Positions 28,994-36,613 of a DNA stretch of 64,000 nt are shown here, in pieces. A model generated the notes under the pieces. It ran no database searches. It was not told the DNA's origin and was given only the letters and a program-made list of their open reading frames with translations. Source of the DNA: Idiomarina baltica OS145 (GTDB lineage: Bacteria > Pseudomonadota > Gammaproteobacteria > Enterobacterales > Alteromonadaceae); assembly GCF_000152885.1 (NCBI RefSeq), contig NZ_CH672405.1:14472-78471 (forward strand), given 5' to 3'. The position numbers were made by a program, and so were the translations under genes. Every line of letters starts with the position of its first letter. Positions within the stretch are counted from its first letter, which is position 1.

Positions 28994-29751
28994 GCTGGGT
29001 TATCGATATCGACAAAGCTCACGTCGAGGTTAAATTGCTGTTCCAAATGTTCACCGAGTGCTTTGGCTCCGTAGCGTTCGGTCGCATGATGCCCAGCGGC
29101 GAAAAAGGCAATCCCCTGCTCGCGAGCACTGTGCACCGTTTGTTCTGATACCTCGCCGGTGATAAATGCATCAACACCGAGCGCGACAGCCTCGTCAATA
29201 AACCCTTGCCCACCACCTGTGCACCATGCCAACCGCCGAATAGGTTGCTGACACGGAACATAGCACGTTAAATCGCGGTTGAGCTTTTCTATCAACGCAT
29301 CCGCTAACTGTTCGCTTGTGTAGGGTTGTTCAACATGACCAAGCATCAATACATTGCCAGGATCGCTCGGGTTAGCCGTACCGTCGATTGACCAATTCAT
29401 TAGCTTGGCCAATTGCGCGTTATTGCCCAATGAAGGGTGGGCATCGAGCGGCAAATGATAGGCAATCAAGTTGATATCGGCTTCCAACAACGCCTTAATA
29501 CGACGTTTTTTCATCCCCACAATAGGTTGATGTTCATTTTTCCAGAAGTAACCATGATGCACTAATAAGGCATCAACGTCCGCAGCAACGGCTGCATCGA
29601 CCAACGCCTGACTCGCAGTAACACCTGTCATGATACGCTTTACATGCGACTTGCCTGCCACTTGCAAACCGTTGGGGCAAAAATCCTTTATTTGACGTAC
29701 TTTTAACAACTCATCTAAATAGTCAGTGAGCTGACTTACTTCAATTGTCAT
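28990..29751 (-). CDS. ybgI: Nif3-like dinuclear metal-centre protein (YbgI family)
   Basis: A 253-residue Nif3/YbgI-family protein that forms hexamers with a two-metal site; the physiological substrate is not settled (GTP cyclohydrolase I type 2 is often written without proof). Metal ligands are visible in LLVHHGYFWKNE, YHLPLDAH and FFAAGHHATERYG. The start has AGGTGA upstream. It overlaps cmoM by four bases and is divergent from the lysine-rich small protein. Confidence 0.92.
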   Translation of the reverse strand: MTIEVSQLTDYLDELLKVRQIKDFCPNGLQVAGKSHVKRIMTGVTASQALVDAAVAADVDALLVHHGYFWKNEHQPIVGMKKRRIKALLEADINLIAYHLPLDAHPSLGNNAQLAKLMNWSIDGTANPSDPGNVLMLGHVEQPYTSEQLADALIEKLNRDLTCYVPCQQPIRRLAWCTGGGQGFIDEAVALGVDAFITGEVSEQTVHSAREQGIAFFAAGHHATERYGAKALGEHLEQQFNLDVSFVDIDNPA

Positions 29752-29869
29752 TTATTCACCTACTTTTACGGCGTGTTTGCAACTTATTTTACCTTAAATT
29801 AGACATAAATCCGAAAAAACGGTATAAACGGTCAGGTAGATTACTTTTTAATCGTTTCTGTTAAATTTT

Positions 29870-29875
29870 TATAAT
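29870..29875 (+). promoter_or_regulatory. Candidate -10 for the lysine-rich protein gene
   Basis: A perfect TATAAT lies 17 bases before the ATG at 29893, in a strongly AT-rich divergent region; no good -35 is visible, and such a short leader makes the assignment tentative. Confidence 0.35.
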
Positions 29876-29892
29876 CGAATAGGGTTTGATTA

Positions 29893-30237
29893 ATGAGCAA
29901 ACTGGATAAAGAGAAAGTTCTTGCAGATTACACCGCAGCTTACAAGAAAGCACACGGTAAGGCGCCATCCATTGAGGCCAAAAGCGGTTGGTACAGTGTA
30001 AACGGTGGTAAAAACGTTCGTTTAGCTCAGCTTGCGGAAGAAGCAGAGTCACTTGCTGCGGGCTCAGTCACAGCGCCCGCAAAAAAAGAGAGCAAACCCA
30101 AAGCAGCGGCGTCCAAATCAGCGCCCAAAAAAGCTACCGTAAAATCCAGTGGCAAAGGCGGATTAACGGCAAAAGAGCTGTGGCAACAGAAATTGCAACA
30201 AAAATCCGGTCGCTGTCGCTTCCCTAGAGGGTCTTAA
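29893..30237 (+). CDS. Small basic protein with Ala/Lys-rich tail, 114 residues
   Basis: I do not recognise a named family. Residues 1-55 look like a small folded domain (MSKLDKEKVLADYTAAYKK... GWYSVNGGKNVRLAQLAEEAESL). Residues 58-95 are Ala/Lys/Ser-rich low complexity (APAKKESKPKAAASKSAPKK), much like histone-H1-type tails, and the end is again ordered and basic. This suggests nucleic-acid binding, but no function is shown. AGGG lies nine bases before the ATG, and a very strong terminator follows, so it is probably a single-gene transcript. Confidence 0.78.
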   Translation: MSKLDKEKVLADYTAAYKKAHGKAPSIEAKSGWYSVNGGKNVRLAQLAEEAESLAAGSVTAPAKKESKPKAAASKSAPKKATVKSSGKGGLTAKELWQQKLQQKSGRCRFPRGS

Positions 30238-30244
30238 AGGAACT

Positions 30245-30272
30245 AAAAAACCAACCCTTCGGTTGGTTTTTT
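30245..30272. terminator. Strong bidirectional terminator
   Basis: A 12-pair perfect stem, AAAAAACCAACC with GGTTGGTTTTTT, around the stable loop CTTC. U-tracts are present in both readings, so it ends the lysine-rich gene and the convergent small gene. Confidence 0.9.
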
Positions 30273-30274
30273 AT

Positions 30275-30526
30275 TTATAGCACATCGGGGTTTTTACCTG
30301 CGACACGATCGATAGGGACTCGGATTTTGCGGTAGCGGTACACGATAAACTCTTCACGTTTAAAGCTAATGAGCTCATCACCAAAATCAGCCTGAGATAC
30401 CACATAAGAGCCATCTTTATTTTGTTGCTTTACAATACCTAGCTTACCGCAGTGGGGACCTCTTTTTACAAAAATGGTCTGACCGTTAATGCGCGGATTA
30501 TTGTAAGAAAACGTCGGTCCTGCCAT
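30275..30526 (-). CDS. Small KOW-like hypothetical protein, about 83 residues
   Basis: A short basic protein, MAGPTFSYNNPRINGQTIFVK... The stretch GQTIFVKRGPHCGKLGIVKQQ resembles a KOW-type beta-hairpin, followed by a charged strand-rich region ending RKIRVPIDRV. KOW-like folds often bind RNA or ribosomal proteins; that role is inference. I prefer ATG at 30526, with GAG seven bases upstream, over the TTG at 30553. It shares the strong terminator and lies 57 bases after the ten-gene operon reading in the same direction, but seems separate from it. Confidence 0.65.
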   Translation of the reverse strand: MAGPTFSYNNPRINGQTIFVKRGPHCGKLGIVKQQNKDGSYVVSQADFGDELISFKREEFIVYRYRKIRVPIDRVAGKNPDVL

Positions 30527-30610
30527 AAATGACTCATACACCCTAATATTCAAAGATGCTTATTATATCGACCAGCGCCCTATTTTCTACAACCATTTCT
30601 TGTAAATGCG

Positions 30611-31162
30611 CTACTGCTTTCCGATATAGAGCGTAATTTCACCCACGGGCAAGCCGTATTTATACATTTGCGTGCGGTTAATCATATTGTTTTCATCAAC
30701 CAAGTACATCCAATCATCCAACGAGAGCGCCATCATTTCGCCATCGACTTCAACCTGTAACACGTATTCCCAGTTAAGTGCATTACCCGCTGTGGTACCA
30801 ACAGCGACACCTTCAACATCCGATGCTCGCCCCTCGTAGGTGTTGGGACCCGTTTTTGTGAGCTTCCAAATACGTTCATGTGTGCGACCGTCCGCGTAGG
30901 TGAATTGCTCGTCAAGTGTGCCTTGGTTACCATCCCAAGAGCCTTGCATTTGCACGGTAAAACGCTGAATGACCTTACCAGAGTAATCTTGCACGACACC
31001 ATGAGCGACCAAATCGCCCTTAAAAAACTCCTCTAACTGTAACTTCGGTTGCTCACCTTGATACTCTTCTATCGCTGTTGAACACGCCGAAAGCGATAAC
31101 AAGGCAACCACTGCCAATAGCCATTGAGATACACGCTTATTACTGTTTTCCAACCAGCTCAT
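30611..31162 (-). CDS. DUF3833 lipoprotein
   Basis: A 183-residue protein with a lipoprotein signal (WLLAVVALLSLSAC, lipobox LSAC) and the DUF3833 features LEEFFKGDLVAHGVVQDYSGKVIQRF, FTYADGRTHERIWKL and DDWMYLVDENNMINRTQMYKYGLPVGEITLYI. It should be anchored in the envelope facing the periplasm. The ATG at 31162 has GAGGAAAGAG directly upstream and overlaps the chalcone-isomerase-like gene by 23 bases. It is the last gene of the ten-gene operon; the family recurs with Cfa-like enzymes, DUF1365 and photolyase in marine gammaproteobacteria. Function unknown. Confidence 0.87.
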   Translation of the reverse strand: MSWLENSNKRVSQWLLAVVALLSLSACSTAIEEYQGEQPKLQLEEFFKGDLVAHGVVQDYSGKVIQRFTVQMQGSWDGNQGTLDEQFTYADGRTHERIWKLTKTGPNTYEGRASDVEGVAVGTTAGNALNWEYVLQVEVDGEMMALSLDDWMYLVDENNMINRTQMYKYGLPVGEITLYIGKQ

Positions 31163-31682
31163 CTCTTTCCTCCTCAAAACGCGACTCAGGTGATAACCAA
31201 ATCGCTAAAAATTGTTCAGTAAACTGACTCGAGTTAATCACACCCAAGCTTTTATCGCCTTGATAAAATGCCGCATAACCCTCTTTGGTCTCTTTCAATA
31301 AGATACAGTCATCTTCTTTGATATCAGGCCACATTTCCGAAAGCTTATCTAACCACTGCGACTGTTCCTGACTATTGAAGCCAAGTTTCTCCCACTCTTC
31401 TGACGTGGTTTCCACCAACTCCTTTGCTTCAATATCACGTAAGTAGCGCAACAATAGAGCTTTGCGTTGCTGCTTGCGCTGCGACCAGTCAAAATCGCCA
31501 TCTGTCGTATAAAGGAAGGCATCGTAAACGTCCCAAAACAGCACACTGAGACGTGTTTGACCAACTTCTTTATATTCATCAGCCAATGGCTTCTTACATT
31601 CACCGATAGATTGTGCGCCGACAGCCGTGCTTAGCCCAGCACATACTAAGGCACTTGCTAAAGCTAATGACTTGGTTTTCAT
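31140..31682 (-). CDS. Chalcone-isomerase-like periplasmic protein
   Basis: A 180-residue protein with a signal peptide (MKTKSLALASALVCAGLSTAVGA) and the chalcone-isomerase-like fold signature (VGQTRLSVLFWDVYDAFLYTTDGDF, then KALLLRYLRDIEAKELVETTSEEWEKLGF). Bacterial members of this fold probably bind fatty acids or similar ligands rather than flavonoids; the ligand here is unknown. Its start codon overlaps the DUF2878 stop (ATGA). Association with the lipid-modifying genes of the operon favours a lipid-related role. Confidence 0.82.
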   Translation of the reverse strand: MKTKSLALASALVCAGLSTAVGAQSIGECKKPLADEYKEVGQTRLSVLFWDVYDAFLYTTDGDFDWSQRKQQRKALLLRYLRDIEAKELVETTSEEWEKLGFNSQEQSQWLDKLSEMWPDIKEDDCILLKETKEGYAAFYQGDKSLGVINSSQFTEQFLAIWLSPESRFEEERDELVGKQ

Positions 31683-32188
31683 AGAACTAACCTCTCATTT
31701 GGACTGGCTCGCATAGCACGACAGAAAAACAACATAAAGAGTCCCCACACAACCGCGTAGACGAGTAACGTAAAGAATAGCGATTCAGCCGTCCCCGCAC
31801 CGAACCCTAATCCAACATAGTAAGTAAACGGACCAGAAACTGCGCCTAATAAGGCTGCAACGAACGGCATCTTAACGAGCCAATCCAATGCGACCGGTGC
31901 CATCGCAGCAAATCCGACCCATAACAACGCCAACCACAACGGAAAAACCGAGCCCACAAAGTCAATCGCACCGAGGCTAATGGCTATCGCCTCGAGTAAT
32001 AAGCCCACAGCTAACAGTTGTGCCATTTTCTTAACGGGTATTTCAGCAATCCAGTAGCTATAGGCAAATTGGGCGATGGCCAGCACAATAGTCAGCCATA
32101 GGTAATCACTCCGTCCTGCAACTGCACTTAACCACAATAAGTTAAACAGTACGAAGCTAACGATCTTGTGTTGTAGCGAAGTTGACAT
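31679..32188 (-). CDS. DUF2878 membrane protein
   Basis: A 169-residue integral membrane protein with about five hydrophobic helices (IVSFVLFNLLWLSAVAG, LWLTIVLAIAQFAYSYWI, LLAVGLLLEAIAISLGA, WLALLWVGFAAMAPVAL, SLFFTLLVYAVVWGLFMLFF). It matches the DUF2878 family, found with Cfa-like methyltransferases. AAGGAG lies seven bases before the ATG. Nothing catalytic can be read from it. Confidence 0.85.
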   Translation of the reverse strand: MSTSLQHKIVSFVLFNLLWLSAVAGRSDYLWLTIVLAIAQFAYSYWIAEIPVKKMAQLLAVGLLLEAIAISLGAIDFVGSVFPLWLALLWVGFAAMAPVALDWLVKMPFVAALLGAVSGPFTYYVGLGFGAGTAESLFFTLLVYAVVWGLFMLFFCRAMRASPNERLVL

Positions 32189-32207
32189 AGGTCTCCTTGG
32201 AAGCGCC

Positions 32208-33440
32208 TTATGACGTTTTGGATGCAGTGACTTGTACTACAGATACGGTCTTTTCTAAAAATCCGCCTTCGCAATAGCCAAAATAATAATTCCACAAGCG
32301 CGAAAATCGAGCATCGTAACCAAACTGCTCTAATTCACCGGCACGACCATTAAACCGATCACGCCAAGCCGCTAATGTCTTGGCATAACTCTCACCAAAA
32401 TCTCGCACATCGCGAACCACCAACGATGTTTCTTTCTTAAATAAATCGGTCATGAGAGAGAGCGATGGTAAAAAGCCACCGGGGAAAATATGTTTCTGTA
32501 TGAAGTCGACCGAGCGGGAATAACTCGCGTAACGTTGGTCAGCAATCGTAATCGCCTGAATACACATCAGTCCATTCTGCTTTAGGCGTTCATTACAAAC
32601 TTGGAAAAAACCAGGCAAATAACGCTTACCGACCGCTTCGATCATTTCGACCGATACCAATTTATCGTACTGACCGGTGAGGTCGCGATAGTCTTCTTTC
32701 AACAGTGTGATACGGTCTTCCAGTCCGAGCGATTTGATACGCTCCGCTACATATTGATACTGCTCTTCTGAAATCGTTGTAGTCGTCACTTGACAGCCAT
32801 AATTCTGCGCAGCAAAAATTGCTAAGCCACCCCAGCCAGTGCCTATTTCTAAGAGGTGATCCGTCGGCTTCAACTCCAATTTCCGACACAGACGATCCAT
32901 TTTATTCAATTGCGCTTGTTCAAGTGTCTCGTTGCCTTGTAAGAACAGAGCACTCGAGTACTGCATATTTGTGTCTAAAAAGCGGGTGTACAGCTCATTA
33001 CCTAAATCATAGTGTGCCGAAATATTCTTCTTAGCTTGCGCCTTGTGATTTCGGTTGGCCCAATGACGGTATTTATTAATTGGAAAGGTGAGCCAAGCGA
33101 CTTTTCGCTCCAATTTATCAAGCGCGTCCATATTGCGAGCAAATACCTGGATCACTGCCGTTAAATTTGGTGTTTCCCACGCTTTATCAATAAAGAGTTC
33201 AGCCGCGCCAATACTGCCACCGGTCAACAAGCGCACATAAAATTTAGCGTCTAATACATTTATCTCAGCGCATAAGTCTGAAGACTTATCTCCATAATGA
33301 CCGACCAGTTTGCCTTGTTCTTTAACAATCAACTGGCCTTCGCCTAAATGAGCAAGCAACGCCTGCGTCATACGTTTTGCTGCTTTATCTATCCAGCCGT
33401 AAGTCAGCGGTGCTTGCATTACAGTTTCGCCTTGAGACAT
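32208..33440 (-). CDS. cfa: Cyclopropane-fatty-acyl-phospholipid synthase family methyltransferase
   Basis: A 410-residue SAM-dependent enzyme of the Cfa family, acting on unsaturated acyl chains of membrane phospholipids. The N-terminal lipid-binding domain is followed by YDLGNELYTRFLDTNMQYSSALF, the SAM site LLEIGTGWGGLAIFAAQNYG, VSVEMIEAVGKRYLPGFF and IQKHIFPGGFLPS, all characteristic. In Rhodobacter the Cfa-like gene of the SigE-ChrR regulon takes part in making modified (trans/furan) fatty acids during singlet-oxygen stress; the same could hold here. GGTACG lies seven bases before the ATG. It follows DUF1365 by 12 bases. Confidence 0.92.
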   Translation of the reverse strand: MSQGETVMQAPLTYGWIDKAAKRMTQALLAHLGEGQLIVKEQGKLVGHYGDKSSDLCAEINVLDAKFYVRLLTGGSIGAAELFIDKAWETPNLTAVIQVFARNMDALDKLERKVAWLTFPINKYRHWANRNHKAQAKKNISAHYDLGNELYTRFLDTNMQYSSALFLQGNETLEQAQLNKMDRLCRKLELKPTDHLLEIGTGWGGLAIFAAQNYGCQVTTTTISEEQYQYVAERIKSLGLEDRITLLKEDYRDLTGQYDKLVSVEMIEAVGKRYLPGFFQVCNERLKQNGLMCIQAITIADQRYASYSRSVDFIQKHIFPGGFLPSLSLMTDLFKKETSLVVRDVRDFGESYAKTLAAWRDRFNGRAGELEQFGYDARFSRLWNYYFGYCEGGFLEKTVSVVQVTASKTS

Positions 33441-33452
33441 CGATCGTACCCT

Positions 33453-34190
33453 TTATCTAGTCTTACTTTTTTTTGTTTTAGGATGGTCGTATATGGGAAT
33501 GCGCTTGATGAACAACTTTAACGCTTGCCAATAAATTCCACCGATTATTCTTAGCGCCATAAACGGCACAGTTTTTATTACGTGTTTTATTGATTTACGG
33601 TTTAACTCACTTCTAGACAACTTCATGCCTGCGATAAACTCAGCCCTTTCGCGGCAAGCTTTTATGGTTACCGACAACTTATCAGTTGGTGGCTCGATAT
33701 ACCATCGATAACGCATATCCATCGGGTTGAAAGGAGAAACATGGAATGCCTTTTCGTGCTCAGGCACAGTTTCGGCCAAGTCAACAAGGTAATAGTGCCT
33801 CTCCAGCCAAGGTGTATTGCTGACCTCAGCGAGCACGTGGGTAAAGTGCTCACCCTGCTGCAGAAAATATAGGTTGAGAGGAGAGAAATAAATACCAAAA
33901 GTTCGCAGATTACCGACAAACCAGATTCGACCGCTAAGCGCTCGCGAATTGAGCTGGTTCATTTTTTCAAGCACAGCGGTTTTTAGGTCCCCTGTTGAGC
34001 CCCGTAGGTAATCATTACGTCTGAACCACAGCGGCGCAAAGCCTCGGGTACTGAGCCAGCGGCTTTGCTGGTGTACCTCGTCAAGCTCGTCTAGGCACAC
34101 GCACCACTGCATAAACCGATAGTTAAACTGATGATGTTTTGGGGTTCGGCGTTCATGAAAAACTTGCCCCCAATAGATACCGCTATCCAT
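33453..34190 (-). CDS. DUF1365 protein
   Basis: A 245-residue DUF1365 member, beginning MDSGIYWGQVFHERRTPKHHQFNYRFMQWCVCLDEL, with FGIYFSPLNLYFLQQGE and EKAFHVSPFNPMDMRYRW in the middle. The family almost always sits between an FAD-dependent amine oxidase and a Cfa-like methyltransferase, as here, and belongs to the ChrR-regulated set in Rhodobacter. No catalytic motif is recognised. It overlaps the FAD oxidase gene by eight bases. Confidence 0.9.
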   Translation of the reverse strand: MDSGIYWGQVFHERRTPKHHQFNYRFMQWCVCLDELDEVHQQSRWLSTRGFAPLWFRRNDYLRGSTGDLKTAVLEKMNQLNSRALSGRIWFVGNLRTFGIYFSPLNLYFLQQGEHFTHVLAEVSNTPWLERHYYLVDLAETVPEHEKAFHVSPFNPMDMRYRWYIEPPTDKLSVTIKACRERAEFIAGMKLSRSELNRKSIKHVIKTVPFMALRIIGGIYWQALKLFIKRIPIYDHPKTKKSKTR

Positions 34191-35457
34191 TATCTACATT
34201 AAGCTCCGGCGCAATCATATTAACCACGTCTATGGCACTGTGTACACCGTCTTCATGGAAGCCGCTGTACCAGTAAGCACCACAAAAATAGGTGTTGCGA
34301 TGACCATTGATCAGGTCTCTATCTTTGCGGGCAGCCATTGAGGTTGTGCTGTATTGAGGGTGTGCATAAAACAGTTTTTTAATCACCTTGTCCGGATCAA
34401 CAGCCTCACTATTATTGAGCGTAACAAGGTAGTGCGCTTGCGTCTTTAAACCCTGCAAAATATTCATGCTGTAGGTCACTGAACTTGGTTCGCGCTGCGC
34501 CGACTCACCGACTCTTAAACGATAATTCCAGCTTGCCCAAGCGGCCTTTCGAAGCGGCAATAGAGCACGGTCGGTGTGCAATACAACCTCATTTAGTTTA
34601 TAGGGGATGCTACCCAAAATACGCTTTTCGGCATCATTAGCGTCTGCTAGCAATGCCAATGCTTGGTCGCTGTGACAAGCAAACACAACACGATCGAAGT
34701 GTTCAACATGACCATCTAAGAAGGTTAACGATGCGCCATTCTCAGTGCGTCGGACTTCACTAATATCTTGAGACAAACGAATACGGTCACTAAATTTAGC
34801 GGTTAATTTGGGAATGTAAGCGCTAGAACCACCTTCAATCGTATGCCACTGGGGGCGATTGCTGATGTCCAACAGACCATGGTTTAAGAAAAAGCGCAAG
34901 AAAAAGCCTAATGGAAACTGGTAGGCATCTTTAATACTTGATGACCAAATCGCGGAGATCATCGGTAGCAAATAATAATGCGCGACTTGCTCATCTAAAT
35001 CCAGCGAATCGATGAACTCACCCAAGGTTATATGGTCGTTATCGCTATTCTCTTTTGCAGCCTTTTTTGCCGCTTCGTTAAACGTAACAATACCTTTAAG
35101 CAATCTATAAAACTTGGGTCGAAACAAGTTACGTTTTTGGGCAAACAAAGTAAGTAAAGTATGTCCGTTATACTCAAGACCTGACTCTGGATCTTGCACA
35201 CTAAAGCTCATTTCAGTGTCCCGCCACGTCACACCCACTTCAGTCATTAGACGTTTGAAACGCGGATAGGTTCGGTCATTAAACACGATAAAGCCCGTAT
35301 CGACACCAACAGGGCCTTTCTCATCATTGACCTCAATGGTATTTGTATGACCGCCGATATAATCGTTTTTTTCGAATACCGTCACCTCATGGTGGTCAGT
35401 TAAGTAATATGCCGTTGTTAAGCCTGCAATACCACTTCCTACAACTGCTATTTTCAT
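34183..35457 (-). CDS. FAD-dependent amine-oxidase-like oxidoreductase
   Basis: A 424-residue flavoprotein with the N-terminal dinucleotide site MKIAVVGSGIAGLTTAYYL and YIGGHTNTIEV, and the C-terminal FAD motif YFCGAYWYSGFHEDGVHSAIDVV. It is the amine-oxidase/desaturase-like protein that accompanies DUF1365 and Cfa-like genes; a role in oxidising or desaturating acyl chains is plausible but unproven. Its ATG begins one base inside the SDR stop, so the chain of overlapping genes continues. Confidence 0.9.
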   Translation of the reverse strand: MKIAVVGSGIAGLTTAYYLTDHHEVTVFEKNDYIGGHTNTIEVNDEKGPVGVDTGFIVFNDRTYPRFKRLMTEVGVTWRDTEMSFSVQDPESGLEYNGHTLLTLFAQKRNLFRPKFYRLLKGIVTFNEAAKKAAKENSDNDHITLGEFIDSLDLDEQVAHYYLLPMISAIWSSSIKDAYQFPLGFFLRFFLNHGLLDISNRPQWHTIEGGSSAYIPKLTAKFSDRIRLSQDISEVRRTENGASLTFLDGHVEHFDRVVFACHSDQALALLADANDAEKRILGSIPYKLNEVVLHTDRALLPLRKAAWASWNYRLRVGESAQREPSSVTYSMNILQGLKTQAHYLVTLNNSEAVDPDKVIKKLFYAHPQYSTTSMAARKDRDLINGHRNTYFCGAYWYSGFHEDGVHSAIDVVNMIAPELNVDNG

Positions 35458-36182
35458 TAATTTCCCTTCGACATACGTTTACTGAGCGCTACTTGCCACG
35501 CTTGAGGCAGAATAGACATGGTTTTTAACATCAATGTAAAAATGGTAGGAAAACCGATATCTCGTTTGTTCTTGTCGATACCTTTGCGGATACACTGAGA
35601 GGCATAATCGACAGAAACTCGCATCGGCATTTCAAAATCGTTAGCATCGGTCATCGGGGTTTTAACAAACCCCGGTGAAATCGAGAGCACCCGAATACCT
35701 TTAGGGGCAAGATCCACTTCGAGTGAGCGACTAATATAATGAATCGCTGCTTTTGATCCGCCATAGGCTTGAGCCCGCGTAAATGGCAATAGTCGTGCAA
35801 GACTACCTACCAGCACTAATTTCGAACCTGGTTGAAGCGTCCGCAACAAACCTTGCACGCAATTCATTGTGCCTTGCACATTAACGGTAAATACCCGTTC
35901 AAAGAGCTCTGCGTCAAATGATTCAATATCCAAGTATTCACAGACACCCGCACTCAAAATGGCAACATCGATTTGATTGATTGATCCCAAAAGCTCAATT
36001 GTTTTATCGCGATCAACCGTGTCGAATTGTAACGTTTCGACATAGTCAGGGAACTCGTCTGCCAATTTTTTCAGCGCATCGGCGTTGCGCCCGCAAGCGA
36101 CCACGTTATGACCCTCGCAGGCATAGTCCGCAACGAGTTGTTGACCAATCCCACTGGTAGCACCGGTGATGAGTACTTTCAT
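35457..36182 (-). CDS. Short-chain dehydrogenase/reductase
   Basis: A 241-residue classical SDR. The cofactor motif is MKVLITGATSGIGQQLV (TGxxxGIG), NAG is replaced by SAG (ILSAGVCEY), and the active site has the Ser of LVGSLARL with Y-x-x-x-K in AYGGSKAAIHY. The C-terminal segment is hydrophobic and basic, possibly membrane-associated. Homologues lie in the same ChrR-type clusters. The substrate is unknown. Confidence 0.9.
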   Translation of the reverse strand: MKVLITGATSGIGQQLVADYACEGHNVVACGRNADALKKLADEFPDYVETLQFDTVDRDKTIELLGSINQIDVAILSAGVCEYLDIESFDAELFERVFTVNVQGTMNCVQGLLRTLQPGSKLVLVGSLARLLPFTRAQAYGGSKAAIHYISRSLEVDLAPKGIRVLSISPGFVKTPMTDANDFEMPMRVSVDYASQCIRKGIDKNKRDIGFPTIFTLMLKTMSILPQAWQVALSKRMSKGN

Positions 36183-36613
36183 GATGACACCAGCCTCTGT
36201 TTGATCTTATCAATAACAAACCCGACCAAAGGTACATGCTCGTATAACATGGCACCCAAATCATAGTGGTCTTCTTGTAATCTTATTTTTTCGTCTTCAA
36301 ACTGAACATGTGAAACGCCTGGAAGAATGATTTCACGACCGTTGGCGAGCTTTGGATGCGAAAATCGCATTTGCCAACTCAAGTAGGCCTGCTTATCACC
36401 AATGACTTCGTCTTCAAACGTAAAATGACAATACTCTACGTTTTCCATCGTGTGCTCAAAATAGTTGCGCAAGTCATCTCGGCCCACGACTTGGTGAATG
36501 GGATCATTAAACGCAACATCGTCATGATATATCGAGTCTAAATCATCGAGTTGATCCGTCGAAAATTCCTCGTAAAAGCTCTTAAGCTTTTCCACTAACT
36601 CTTTGTTATCCAT
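36179..36613 (-). CDS. NTF2/SnoaL-like protein
   Basis: A 144-residue single-domain protein with the NTF2-like (SnoaL) pattern: a helical start (ELVEKLKSFYEEFSTDQLDDLDSIYHDDVAFNDPIHQVVGRDDLRNYFEHTM) followed by long strands (CHFTFEDEVIGDKQAYLSWQMRF). These folds bind small ligands or act as isomerases; no catalytic assignment is possible. It overlaps the photolyase gene by eight bases and the SDR by four. Confidence 0.87.
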   Translation of the reverse strand: MDNKELVEKLKSFYEEFSTDQLDDLDSIYHDDVAFNDPIHQVVGRDDLRNYFEHTMENVEYCHFTFEDEVIGDKQAYLSWQMRFSHPKLANGREIILPGVSHVQFEDEKIRLQEDHYDLGAMLYEHVPLVGFVIDKIKQRLVSS

